Shown here one piece after another: positions 25,094-35,276 of a stretch of 64,000 nt of DNA. Below the pieces are notes generated by a model. That model was not told where the DNA came from. It did no database searches and was given only the letters and a program-made list of their open reading frames with translations. Within the stretch, counting starts at the first letter, position 1. Each line of letters begins with the position of its first letter. Both the position numbers and the translations under genes were made by a program. This stretch comes from Aliihoeflea sp023389195 (GTDB lineage: Bacteria; Pseudomonadota; Alphaproteobacteria; Rhizobiales; Rhizobiaceae), in the NCBI GenBank assembly GCA_023389195.1, contig JAEWET010000016.1, positions 131,831 to 195,830 of the forward strand. The letters are read 5' to 3'.

Positions 25094-25663
25094 ATGACCA
25101 GGCTGATCAACGCACTCTTCGACGCGCTCGTCCTGCCGGGAAAGCTGGTGGGCTGGCTGGTTCTGCCGCTGATCGTCTCCGTGTGCCTGACCGTGCTTGC
25201 CGCCAAGATCGGCTGGAACGCGTTCTGGCAATGGGGCGAGGCGATCCCGGTCCTCGGGCGCGGCATCACGGTCAACACGCTCACCGACCTGCAATGGTAC
25301 ATCTTCGCCATTCTGTCGGTGTTCGGCGGCGTCTACGCTTTTCGCGACAACCAGCATGTCTGCGTCGACGTGTTCTCCGCCGGCCTGCCGAAGAAGGTTC
25401 AGCTTGGCCTGCGCCTGTTCGGCGACCTGGTGTTCCTGCTGCCCTTTTGCGCGATCATCTTCTGGTATGGCTGGAGCTTCGCGCTGACGTCGTTCAATTC
25501 GGGCGAGGGCTCCACCTATGGCGGGCTGATGGATCGATGGCTGATCAAGTCCATCATCCCGATCGGCTTCGCCCTTCTGGGCATCGCCGCCCTTGCGCGT
25601 GCGGTCCAGACTTTGCGTGACATCATTGCGGCCCCCGCGGCCGGCGAAACGGAAATCCGATGA
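25094..25663 (+). CDS. TRAP transporter small permease (DctQ, TRAP-1)
   Basis: A 189-aa DctQ-like membrane protein with four predicted helices (about residues 15-35, 55-80, 105-130 and 150-175). The ATG at 25094 has GGGG upstream; an earlier in-frame ATG at 25070 lacks one. Characteristic elements are LQWYIFAILSVFGGVYAFRDNQHVCVDVF, where the N-Q-H-V-x-V-D motif is typical of DctQ. It overlaps dctM by 4 bases (ATGA), so the two are translationally coupled and would form the QM complex. Confidence 0.88.
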   Translation: MTRLINALFDALVLPGKLVGWLVLPLIVSVCLTVLAAKIGWNAFWQWGEAIPVLGRGITVNTLTDLQWYIFAILSVFGGVYAFRDNQHVCVDVFSAGLPKKVQLGLRLFGDLVFLLPFCAIIFWYGWSFALTSFNSGEGSTYGGLMDRWLIKSIIPIGFALLGIAALARAVQTLRDIIAAPAAGETEIR

Positions 25664-26997
25664 GCGAATATCTCTGGCCGATGGCCATGCTGGCCGGGCT
25701 CGTGCTCGGCATCTTCTCGGGCTATCCGGTCGCCTTCGTCCTGTCGGGCATCGGCATCCTCTTCGCCGTTCTGGCCGGCGTGCCGATGCTGTTCCTGTCG
25801 ACCGGCGTCTCGCGCATCTATTCGGGCATCTTGACCAACTGGCTCCTGATCGCGATCCCGCTCTTCGTCTTCATGGGGCTGATGCTGGAGCGCTCGGGCG
25901 TCGCCGAGCGGCTTCTCAGATCGCTCGCCGCCCTGTTCGGCCGGCTGCCGGGCGGATACGCCTTCGCCGTCGCCATCATCGGCGTGGTGATGGCCGCATC
26001 GACCGGCATCATCGGCGCCTCGGTGGTGCTGATGGGCATGATGGCGCTGCCGGCCATGCAGCAGGCGCGCTACGATCCGAAGATCTCGACGGGCCTCATC
26101 GCCGCGTCGGGCACGCTCGGCATCCTGATCCCGCCCTCGATCATGCTGATCGTGCTCGGCGACCAGTTGCGCATTTCGGTCGGCGACCTGTTCATGGGCG
26201 CGATCGGGCCGGGACTGATGCTCGCAGGGCTCTATTTCGTCTACCTGATCGCGATCGCCTTCTTCCAGCCGCACCGCATGCCGGCGGGCGAGCCCGAACG
26301 GGCCGCGAGCCGCGGCGCGGCCGCAATCCAGCTCGCACGCGACCTCCTGGCGCCCGTCCTGCTGATCGCCGCGGTGCTGGGCACCATCATCGCCGGCATC
26401 GCGACCCCGACAGAAGCCGCCGCGATCGGCGCGGCCGGCGCGCTCCTGCTGGCGCTGATCTCGGGCCGGCTCGATTTCGCGACATTGCGAACCTCGCTGC
26501 GCGACACCACCAAGACCACTGCCATGATCATCTTCGTGATGATCGGCGCGACCATCTTTTCGGTCATCTTCCGTCGGCTCGGCGGCGACGAGATGGTGAT
26601 CCACGCCTTCGACGCCCTCGGCACCGGGCCCTATTTCGTGCTGTTCGTCATCATGGCGCTGGTGTTCATCCTGGGCTTCTTCCTCGACTGGGTTGAGATC
26701 GCGCTGGTCGTGGTGCCGCTCGTCGCGCCGGTCGTGGCAAGCCTCGATTTCGGGATGCCGCAAAGCCAGGTACTCGCCTGGTTCGCCATCGCGCTTGCGG
26801 TCAACATGCAGACCTCGTTCCTGACGCCACCTTTCGGCTACGCCCTGTTCTACCTGCGCGGCGTCGCGCCGGACGTCTCGATCGGCACCATCTATCGCGG
26901 CATCATCCCGTTCGTGCTGCTGCAACTCACGGCGCTGCTGCTGCTCATCATCTTCCCGCAGATCAGCCTGTGGCTGCCGGCCTATTTGGCAAGGTAG
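25660..26997 (+). CDS. TRAP transporter large permease (DctM, TRAP-1)
   Basis: A 445-aa transport subunit with about 12 hydrophobic segments. DctM landmarks are AASTGIIGASVVLMGMMALPAM, GLIAASGTLGILIPPSIMLIV and the C-terminal MQTSFLTPPFGYALFYLRG. It uses the sodium or proton gradient to move the solute delivered by the DctP protein. It is the last gene of the TRAP-1 unit and converges on the ThDP-enzyme gene, about 30 bases apart. Confidence 0.92.
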   Translation: MSEYLWPMAMLAGLVLGIFSGYPVAFVLSGIGILFAVLAGVPMLFLSTGVSRIYSGILTNWLLIAIPLFVFMGLMLERSGVAERLLRSLAALFGRLPGGYAFAVAIIGVVMAASTGIIGASVVLMGMMALPAMQQARYDPKISTGLIAASGTLGILIPPSIMLIVLGDQLRISVGDLFMGAIGPGLMLAGLYFVYLIAIAFFQPHRMPAGEPERAASRGAAAIQLARDLLAPVLLIAAVLGTIIAGIATPTEAAAIGAAGALLLALISGRLDFATLRTSLRDTTKTTAMIIFVMIGATIFSVIFRRLGGDEMVIHAFDALGTGPYFVLFVIMALVFILGFFLDWVEIALVVVPLVAPVVASLDFGMPQSQVLAWFAIALAVNMQTSFLTPPFGYALFYLRGVAPDVSIGTIYRGIIPFVLLQLTALLLLIIFPQISLWLPAYLAR

Positions 26998-27027
26998 AGG
27001 GTGGCGGCAGGCGCCATCCGGATCGCG

Positions 27028-28740
27028 CTAATAGCGATCCGAGATCGCGACGCGCACTTCGATCATCGCCTGCCGCTTTTCCTCCTGCATGACTTTCAAG
27101 GCGCGCTGGAGCGCGGCAGGGAGGTCCGCACCGTGGTCGACGCGCTCGACATGGGCGCGGTTGGCTGCGGCGAGCATGGTGTAGTCGGGCGCAGGTTCCA
27201 GCGACGTCAGCGGCATCCGGTTGGCCTTGGCGGCCGCGCCTTGCGGGTAGGCGTTGACGACCGAGCGGCGCACCGCGTTCCACATGCCGTTGTTCTTGAC
27301 GATGGTCAAAAGCGGCAGGTCGAGCGCCTCGGCGATCTGGTGGCAGGCGGTGGGATTGGCGAACATGTAGGAGCCGTCGCCGACGCAGGCGACGACGAGG
27401 CGGTCGCGGTCGGCAAGCTGCGCGCCGAGCGCGGCGGGAAGCGCCCAGCCGAGGCCGCCCGAATGCGGGTTGCAGAAGACGCGGTTCGGGCCCTTCGCGT
27501 CGATGGCGCCGGGCACGATGCCGAGTTCGGAAAAGACGACGCCGTCGTCGCCGAGAATGTCGGAGACGCATTTCGACAGCCATTCGGCGCCCATCGGCGA
27601 CGCCTTTCCGGCTTCGATGGCATCGGCCATGGCGCGGCGGCGGTCCGACGAACGGGCCGCGATCGCGTCGCGGCGAGCGCCGATTTCGAGTTGGCGACTG
27701 GCGAGTGCCGCATGCAGCGCTTCGAGCCCGGCGGCGGGATCGGATGTGATGGCGAGATCGGCCTGGTAGCCGCGGATCGGCATGCGCTCGAACTGCGGAT
27801 CGGCGCCCATCTGGACGATCTTCACGTTGGCATCGGGCCGGTGGACGGCCTCGATCCACGGCACGCCGCTGTCGACGACGAGGACGAAGTCTGCGCCTTC
27901 GAGTGCCGCCTTCGGGTCGTTGCCGAGAAACATCGGATCGGCGCTCGCCATGACGTTGCGGATCGCGAAGGGTTCGCAGACGCCGACCGCGAAATCGGCG
28001 GCGAGGCGGGCGAGTGCTTTACCGACGCGGCCTTCCGTGTCGCCGCGCTGGCACAGCACGACCGGGTGCTTCGCCGCCGCAAGCCAGTCGGCGGCTTGTG
28101 CGATCGCGTCCGGGTCGGGGAAGGCGCGGGTGGAGACGGCCTGCACCGAGATCGCGCGGCCGACGGTTTCTGGAACGCGCTCGGTCAAAGGTTCGCGCGG
28201 CAGGCTGACATAGACCGGCCCGCAGGGTTCGGACCGCGCCAGCACGGCGGCGCGCTGGGCGAGGATCTCGCCCTGCTCGGGATAGCGCATCTCGTAATGG
28301 AACTTGACGCTGTCGCTGACAAGCGAGGACTGGTCGTACATCTCCTGCCCGTACTGGATCGGCGTCATCCGCGCGCCCTTGCGGCCGCGCTCGGTGATCG
28401 GCGTGCGGCCGGACAGGACCATGACGGGGATGTTGTCGCTTGCCGCGTTGATGACGCCCATGACCGAATTGGCAAGGCCGACATTGACATGGACCATCGT
28501 CGCCTGCATGCGGCCGGTGACGAGATAATGGCCATGCGCCATGCCGACGCTCGCGGTCTCGTGCGGCACGGTGACGGGGACGGGAACGGATTGCGGGTCG
28601 AGGGTCGCGAAAGCCTCGATGATCGGCGGAAAATCGGTGCCGGCATTGGCGAACAGATAGTCGATGCCGCTCGCCTTCAATCCGAGCAGAAGGCTTTCGG
28701 CCCCCGTTTGCGCTGCAACGCCGCGTTCCTGACCGTCCAT
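27028..28740 (-). CDS. Thiamine-diphosphate-dependent enzyme, acetolactate synthase-like
   Basis: A 570-aa ThDP enzyme. The start MDGQERGVAAQTG follows GGTGGAG and begins at the normal family N-terminus; the frame is open further upstream, but without family similarity. The activating Glu is in VPHETASVGMAHG, and the ThDP-binding motif is VGDGSYMFANPTACHQ (GDG-x-N type). The central domain is of the ALS/oxalyl-CoA/benzoylformate decarboxylase type. No regulatory small subunit gene is nearby and the context is catabolic, so a 2-oxo-acid or diketone cleaving role is more plausible than branched-chain synthesis. It is divergent from the TAXI TRAP operon. Confidence 0.82.
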   Translation of the reverse strand: MDGQERGVAAQTGAESLLLGLKASGIDYLFANAGTDFPPIIEAFATLDPQSVPVPVTVPHETASVGMAHGHYLVTGRMQATMVHVNVGLANSVMGVINAASDNIPVMVLSGRTPITERGRKGARMTPIQYGQEMYDQSSLVSDSVKFHYEMRYPEQGEILAQRAAVLARSEPCGPVYVSLPREPLTERVPETVGRAISVQAVSTRAFPDPDAIAQAADWLAAAKHPVVLCQRGDTEGRVGKALARLAADFAVGVCEPFAIRNVMASADPMFLGNDPKAALEGADFVLVVDSGVPWIEAVHRPDANVKIVQMGADPQFERMPIRGYQADLAITSDPAAGLEALHAALASRQLEIGARRDAIAARSSDRRRAMADAIEAGKASPMGAEWLSKCVSDILGDDGVVFSELGIVPGAIDAKGPNRVFCNPHSGGLGWALPAALGAQLADRDRLVVACVGDGSYMFANPTACHQIAEALDLPLLTIVKNNGMWNAVRRSVVNAYPQGAAAKANRMPLTSLEPAPDYTMLAAANRAHVERVDHGADLPAALQRALKVMQEEKRQAMIEVRVAISDRY

Positions 28741-28852
28741 CGTCTCCACCCTTTCGTCGCTTCGCAAACTCGCAGGGGACGGAGCGGCAACGACGAAACA
28801 CACCGGTCCCGTCATTGCCGCAGCCTGTCTTGCCCCAAGGGTAAAAATGGCC

Positions 28853-28882
28853 TTGTCATCGGCACAAACGCAAGTGCATAAT
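28853..28882 (+). promoter_or_regulatory. Candidate sigma-70 promoter for the TAXI TRAP operon
   Basis: TTGTCA (28853-28858) and CATAAT (28877-28882) are separated by 18 bases. The predicted start (about 28889) falls inside the adjacent dyad, so a bound repressor would block initiation. Confidence 0.4.
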
Positions 28883-28885
28883 CGC

Positions 28886-28912
28886 ACAAAATCTCTCTTT
28901 ATGGGATTTTGT
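28886..28912. promoter_or_regulatory. Operator candidate for IclR-2 (site 1)
   Basis: A perfect 8-bp dyad ACAAAATC / GATTTTGT (28886-28893, 28905-28912) in the divergent region upstream of the TAXI binding-protein gene. It includes the 21-bp pattern AAATCTC-N7-GGGATTT (28889-28909), which recurs with one changed base after the IclR-2 gene. Confidence 0.55.
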
Positions 28913-28957
28913 ATCGTCTTGAGGTGGCGGTACGGAGGTAGAAACCGGAGGAAACCG

Positions 28958-29914
28958 ATGAAATACGTTCTCGCCTCGGCCGTCATTGCGGCCGCTCTCG
29001 TCACCGGCGGTCAGGCCTCGGCGCAGGCCGTCGGCATCGCGACGTCGAACCCAGGCTCGATCTTCCACAATATCGGCACGGCCGTCGCCAATGCCGCCAA
29101 CCAGGCCGGCATCAACGCGACGATCCAGCCGGCGACGAGCCCGAACCAGTACATTCCCTTCGTCGCCTCGGGCGGCATCGAGTTCGGCGCCGCCAACCTT
29201 CAGGAAGTGAACTACGCGCTCGAGGGCAAGGAGTGGTTCACCGGCTCCGTCAATCCGGACCTGCGCATCGTCGGCCACGTCATGCCGCTGGTCGAGGCGA
29301 TCTTCGTGCGCGCCGATAGCGACATTCGCTCGATCGAGGATCTGCGCGGCCAGCCGATGGTCGATGGCTACACGGCGCAGAACACCATCCTGCCGCAGCT
29401 CGACGCGATGTATGCGACGGCGGGCATGACGCGCGCCGACATGCAGCCGGTGCAGGTGCCGAGCGTGGTCGGCGGCGCGGATGCGTTCATCGCCGGCGAC
29501 GCGGTCGGCTTCATCTTCGCTCATGGCGCCGGCAAGGTGCGCGAGGCGGATGCGGCCGTTGGCGGCCTGCGCGCACTGCCGATCGAGGAGACCGAGGAAA
29601 ACCTCGCGACCATCCGCGAGCACTGGCCGGTCGGCTTCTTCGCAACGATGGAGCCGGGCCCGAACGCGCCGGGCGTCGAGGAGACCTCGACCTACTTCGC
29701 CTATCCGCAGGTGATCTTCACCCATGCCGGCGTCGACGAGGAAACGGTCTACCAGATGACCAAGGCGATCTACGAGAGCAAGGAGGCGATGGCGCAGACC
29801 TTCCCGCCCTTCAACGCCTTCGATCCTGCCGACATGGCGAGCGACATCGGCGTGTCGGAGTTCCATCCGGGCGCGATCCGCTTCTACAAGGAAGCCGGAA
29901 TCTGGCAGGAATAG
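28958..29914 (+). CDS. TAXI-family TRAP solute-binding protein (TRAP-2)
   Basis: A 318-aa periplasmic binding protein of the TAXI type. The ATG at 28958 follows GGAGG and starts a signal peptide ending GGQASAQ. The mature part opens VGIATSNPGSIFHNIGTAVANAANQAG, the hallmark of TAXI proteins. It then has RSIEDLRGQPMVDGYTAQN and the C-terminal AMAQTFPPFNAFDP. It delivers solute to the fused permease encoded next. A hairpin lies between the two genes. TAXI systems transport glutamate-like or other organic acids; the ligand here is unknown. Confidence 0.88.
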   Translation: MKYVLASAVIAAALVTGGQASAQAVGIATSNPGSIFHNIGTAVANAANQAGINATIQPATSPNQYIPFVASGGIEFGAANLQEVNYALEGKEWFTGSVNPDLRIVGHVMPLVEAIFVRADSDIRSIEDLRGQPMVDGYTAQNTILPQLDAMYATAGMTRADMQPVQVPSVVGGADAFIAGDAVGFIFAHGAGKVREADAAVGGLRALPIEETEENLATIREHWPVGFFATMEPGPNAPGVEETSTYFAYPQVIFTHAGVDEETVYQMTKAIYESKEAMAQTFPPFNAFDPADMASDIGVSEFHPGAIRFYKEAGIWQE

Positions 29915-29922
29915 TCCCGATC

Positions 29923-29947
29923 GGCCGGGCGCCACGCGCGCCCGGCC
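29923..29947 (+). other. GC hairpin after the TAXI binding-protein gene
   Basis: A perfect 9-bp stem GGCCGGGCG / CGCCCGGCC with a 7-base loop begins 8 bases after the stop codon. It has no U tract and lies inside the operon, matching hairpins at the equivalent place in the other uptake operons of this window. Confidence 0.6.
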
Positions 29948-29996
29948 CAGCCTGCCTCGGCGACGAGCGCCCGATCCACCGATTTGAGTGTGCGTG

Positions 29997-31933
<1,937 letters not shown>

Positions 31934-31937
<4 letters not shown>

Positions 31938-32722
31938 CGAAAGCGGCAGGCAACAGTCTCGAAAAGGTCCTGGCGGTCCTCGAAGTCTTCAGCGAGGACC
32001 GTCTGGAATGGACGCCCGAGGAACTGATGGAGGAACTGGGCTACAGCCGGCCCACCCTCTATCGGTATCTGAAGACGCTGAAGGAGGCGGGGCTTCTGAC
32101 CTCCATGCCGAACACCGGCTTCACACTCGGCCCGAAAGTGGTCGAGATGGACTATCTGATGCGAAAGTCCGACCGGCTGATCATCAACGGCTCGGCGCAT
32201 CTCAGGAATCTCACATCGAAATACAGTTGCACGGCGCTTCTGGTGCGCTGGTACGGCAACCGGCTGCTCTGCGTCGATTCCGATACGTCGACCAGGAACC
32301 CGCTTTCCTCCTATCCGCGCGGGCGGCCGATGCCGCTCGGGCGCGGGGCGATCGCCCGCTCGATCATGGCCTTCCTGCCACGCCGGCACCTCGTGCCGCT
32401 CGTCGAGCGCACCATGGAAGACCTGCGCGCCGTCGGGCTCGGCAACAGCGTCGAGGACGTGATGGAGCAACTGAAGAAGGTGCGCAAGGCGGGTGTCAGC
32501 GTCGCCTATGGGGAGGTGACGCCGGGTGTCGTCGGCATCGCGGCGCCGGTTTTCGATGCAGGACGCAGTCCCGTCGCAAGCGTTTGCGTCACCATCGCCG
32601 GCAACCTCGTCGATGGCGCGGCGATCGAGCGCATCGCTGCCGACGTGAAGGCAACGGCGCGGATCGTGTCGGAGTCGCTGTTGCGAGGGCGGGCTGAAAG
32701 TGACGAGAACAAATCTCATTGA
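31934..32722 (+). CDS. IclR-family regulator (IclR-2, module B)
   Basis: A 262-aa IclR protein. No ATG fits the N-terminus; the TTG at 31934 overlaps the permease stop (TTGA) and gives a normal start before KAAGNSLEKVLAVLEVF. The winged helix reads EWTPEELMEELGYSRPTLYRYLKTLKEAGLL, and the effector domain extends to the C-terminus (GIAAPVFDAGRSPVASVCVTIAG). It lies between the transport genes and the amidohydrolase operon. Related dyads precede both, so autoregulation and control of both units is likely. Confidence 0.87.
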
Positions 32723-32731
32723 GTGAGATTT
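32711..32731. promoter_or_regulatory. Operator candidate for IclR-2 (site 2)
   Basis: AAATCTC-N7-GAGATTT, extending to a perfect 8-bp dyad AAATCTCA / TGAGATTT, spans the IclR-2 stop codon and lies 59-79 bases before the amidohydrolase start. Same arm sequence and spacing as site 1 at 28889-28909. Confidence 0.55.
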
Positions 32732-32789
32732 ATTGTTGACTTGATGGGCGCCGCAAAGGCATCCTTCGGCCATTGCCGAGGGAGGTCCC

Positions 32790-33809
32790 ATGAAGAAGAT
32801 CGACATTTTCAACCACATCTGGCCGAAGCCGTTTTTCGATGCGCTGATCGCGCATATCGGCGAGATGACCGACATCACCATGCGCTCCGGCGCAGTGCCG
32901 ATGATGACGGATCTCGACCGCCGCTTCGAGGTCATGGACAAATTCGGCGAGGACTACCAGCAGGTGCTCTCGCTCGCCTCGCCGCCGCTGGAAAAGCTGG
33001 CCGGGCCTGAAAAGGCGCTCGAACTGTCGAAGATCGGTTCAGAATCGATGGCCGAGCTCTGCCAAAAGTATCCCGAGCGCTTTCCGGCTTTCGTCGGCAC
33101 CGCGCCAATGAACAATCCCGATGCGCTGGTCGAAGAATGCCGTCGCGCGGTCGAAGATCTGGGCGCCGCGGGCATGCAGATTTTCACCAACATCGCGGGC
33201 AACCCCGTCGACCTGCCGGAATACGAGCCGTTCTTCGACTATATGGCGAAGGCCGGCAAGCCGGTCTGGCTGCACCCGGCGCGCGGCGAGAATTTCGCCG
33301 ACTACAAGAACGAGAGCCGGTCCGAATACGAGATCTGGTGGACCTTCGGCTGGCCCTATGAGACGTCCGCCGCGATGGCGCGCATGGTCTTCTCGCGCTT
33401 CTTCGACAAGTTCGAGGGACTGAAGGTGCTGACGCACCATGCCGGCGGCATGATCCCGTTCTTCGAGGGCCGCGTCGGGCCCGGCTGGGACCAGATGGGC
33501 AAGCGCACGACGGATCGTGACCTGGCTGAAGTGCGCAAGGCGCTGAAGCGCCCGCATCTCGACTATTTCAAGGAATTCTACGCCGATACCGCCTCGTTCG
33601 GATCGTCGAAGGCGATCGAGCACGCGATCGAGTTCTTCGGCGAGGATCGCGTCATGTTCGCCTCAGATGCGCCCTTCGATCCCGAAGGCGGTCCGATGTA
33701 TATCCGCGAGACGATCCGCATCCTGGACGAACTCGACATCTCCGACGAACTGCGCGCCAAGCTCTATGAGGGCAATGCGCGCAAGTTCCTCGGGCTGGAT
33801 GCGGCATGA
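32790..33809 (+). CDS. Amidohydrolase-2 family protein (ACMSD/hydroxybenzoate decarboxylase-like)
   Basis: A TIM-barrel protein of 339 aa from the family that includes ACMSD and gamma-resorcylate decarboxylases. Visible active-site candidates are VWLHPARGENF, LTHHAGGMIPFFEGRV and the metal-binding Asp of MFASDAPFDPEGGP. The first-strand motif reads D5-I-F-N8-H9-I-W-P rather than HxH or ExH, so the usual first metal ligand is changed. GAGG of the operon suggests coupled expression with the aldehyde dehydrogenase, whose start overlaps its stop (ATGA). Decarboxylation or hydrolysis of an aromatic acid is plausible. Shine-Dalgarno GGGAGG precedes the ATG. Confidence 0.8.
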   Translation: MKKIDIFNHIWPKPFFDALIAHIGEMTDITMRSGAVPMMTDLDRRFEVMDKFGEDYQQVLSLASPPLEKLAGPEKALELSKIGSESMAELCQKYPERFPAFVGTAPMNNPDALVEECRRAVEDLGAAGMQIFTNIAGNPVDLPEYEPFFDYMAKAGKPVWLHPARGENFADYKNESRSEYEIWWTFGWPYETSAAMARMVFSRFFDKFEGLKVLTHHAGGMIPFFEGRVGPGWDQMGKRTTDRDLAEVRKALKRPHLDYFKEFYADTASFGSSKAIEHAIEFFGEDRVMFASDAPFDPEGGPMYIRETIRILDELDISDELRAKLYEGNARKFLGLDAA

Positions 33810-35245
33810 CGACCGCGCTCAACTATATCGGCGGGGAATGGGTCAAGGGCGCGGGCGCGCGTGACAGCGTGAACCCCGCCGACGGAAGCGTGCTCGGCTC
33901 TTACGAGCCGGGCACCAAGGCGCTCGCCGACCAGGCGGCGGCGCTTGCCCGCGAGACCTTCGAGACGACCGGCTGGGCCTCGTCGCCGCGCTTGCGCGCG
34001 GCGGTGCTGTTCGAATTCGCCGACCGGCTGGAAGCGGCGAAGGACGAGATCGCCGATCTCGTCGTCGCCGAGAATGGCAAGCTGAGGCGCGAAGCGCTGG
34101 GCGAGACGATGGGTGCGATCTCGGAGATCCGCTACTATGCGGGGCTGGCGCGCACCGTGCTCGGCCGCACGCTGGAGACCATGCCCGGCAATTTCTCGAT
34201 GATGAACCGCGAGGCGGCAGGCGTCGCCGCGATCATCGTCCCGTGGAACGCGCCGGTGACGCTGCTCGCGCGTTCGCTGGCCCCGGCGCTCGCCGCCGGC
34301 TGCACGACCGTCATCAAGCCCGCACCGCAGACGCCGCTGATCCATGCGCGGATCATGCGCTGCCTTGCCGACTGCCCGTCGCTGCCGAAGGGGGTCGTCA
34401 ATTCGGTCAACGAGCAGGGCTCGGAAGTGGGCGAGGCACTGGTCGCCTCGAACGACATCGACGTCATCTCCTTCACTGGCTCGAGCGCCACCGGCAAGCG
34501 GATCATGGCGGGTGCCGCGCCGACGCTGAAGCGTCTGTCGCTCGAACTCGGCGGCAAGGCGCCGGCGACGGTGTTCGCCGACGCCGATCTCGACCAGGCG
34601 GTGCGCGAACTGACCGGCGGCTCGCTGGTGATGGCGGGACAGATCTGCGTCGCGGCGGCCAGGTTCCTGGTCGAAAAATCGATCGAGAAGGATTTCACCG
34701 ACCGGATCAAGGCGGCGTTCTCGGCCGTCAAGGTCGGCCCGGGCGGTGATGCGCAAAGCCAGATGGGTTCGCTGATCGACATCGGCAATCGCGACCGCGT
34801 CTCGCGGCTGATCGAACAGGCCGGCGACGTGGGCGAGATGGTGCTGAAGGGCGGCGTGCCGAATGGGCCGCTGGCGCAGGGCGCGTTCCTGACGCCGACG
34901 CTTTTCAAGATCGACGATGTCGCCTCGCCGCTGGTGCAGGAAGAGCTCTTCGGTCCGATCGTCTCCATCGAAACCTTCGAGACGGAAGCCGAGGCGGTGA
35001 AGAAGGCGAATGCGACCGAATACGGGCTCGCGGCGAGCGTCTTTACGCGTGACCTGAACCGGGCGATGCGCATGTCGCGCGCCGTTCGCGCCGGCACGGT
35101 CTGGCTCAACTGCCATGGGCGGCTGTTCGCCGAGGGCGAGACGGGCGGCTATCGCCAATCCGGTCTCGGGCGGCTCCACGGCGTCGAGGGGCTGAACGAC
35201 TTCCTCGAAACCAAGCATGTCTATCTCGAGGCCGGCGCGATCTGA
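33806..35245 (+). CDS. NAD(P)-dependent aldehyde dehydrogenase
   Basis: A 479-aa member of the ALDH superfamily. Catalytic Glu E247 is in LELGGKAPATVFADAD and the nucleophile C281 is in MAGQICVAAARFLV. SFTGSSATGKRI (222-) is the cofactor loop, and IVPWNAPVTLL holds the conserved Asn. It oxidises an aldehyde to the acid, and its overall form resembles benzaldehyde/salicylaldehyde- and hydroxymuconic-semialdehyde-type enzymes. It is coupled by a 4-base overlap to the amidohydrolase gene, and the flavin hydroxylase follows. The aldehyde is unknown. Confidence 0.88.
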   Translation: MTTALNYIGGEWVKGAGARDSVNPADGSVLGSYEPGTKALADQAAALARETFETTGWASSPRLRAAVLFEFADRLEAAKDEIADLVVAENGKLRREALGETMGAISEIRYYAGLARTVLGRTLETMPGNFSMMNREAAGVAAIIVPWNAPVTLLARSLAPALAAGCTTVIKPAPQTPLIHARIMRCLADCPSLPKGVVNSVNEQGSEVGEALVASNDIDVISFTGSSATGKRIMAGAAPTLKRLSLELGGKAPATVFADADLDQAVRELTGGSLVMAGQICVAAARFLVEKSIEKDFTDRIKAAFSAVKVGPGGDAQSQMGSLIDIGNRDRVSRLIEQAGDVGEMVLKGGVPNGPLAQGAFLTPTLFKIDDVASPLVQEELFGPIVSIETFETEAEAVKKANATEYGLAASVFTRDLNRAMRMSRAVRAGTVWLNCHGRLFAEGETGGYRQSGLGRLHGVEGLNDFLETKHVYLEAGAI

Positions 35246-35276
35246 TCGCGCCGACCCCGATGCAATCGATGAACGG

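Noticed and set aside
25516..26925. 469-codon minus-strand frame opposite dctM (TRAP-1)
   Set aside because: His/Asp/Arg-rich shadow frame with no motif. The plus strand encodes an unmistakable DctM.
27028..28740. Acetolactate synthase for branched-chain amino acid synthesis (ilvB)
   Set aside because: No small subunit gene or ilvC is adjacent and the setting is catabolic. Only the ThDP fold can be claimed.
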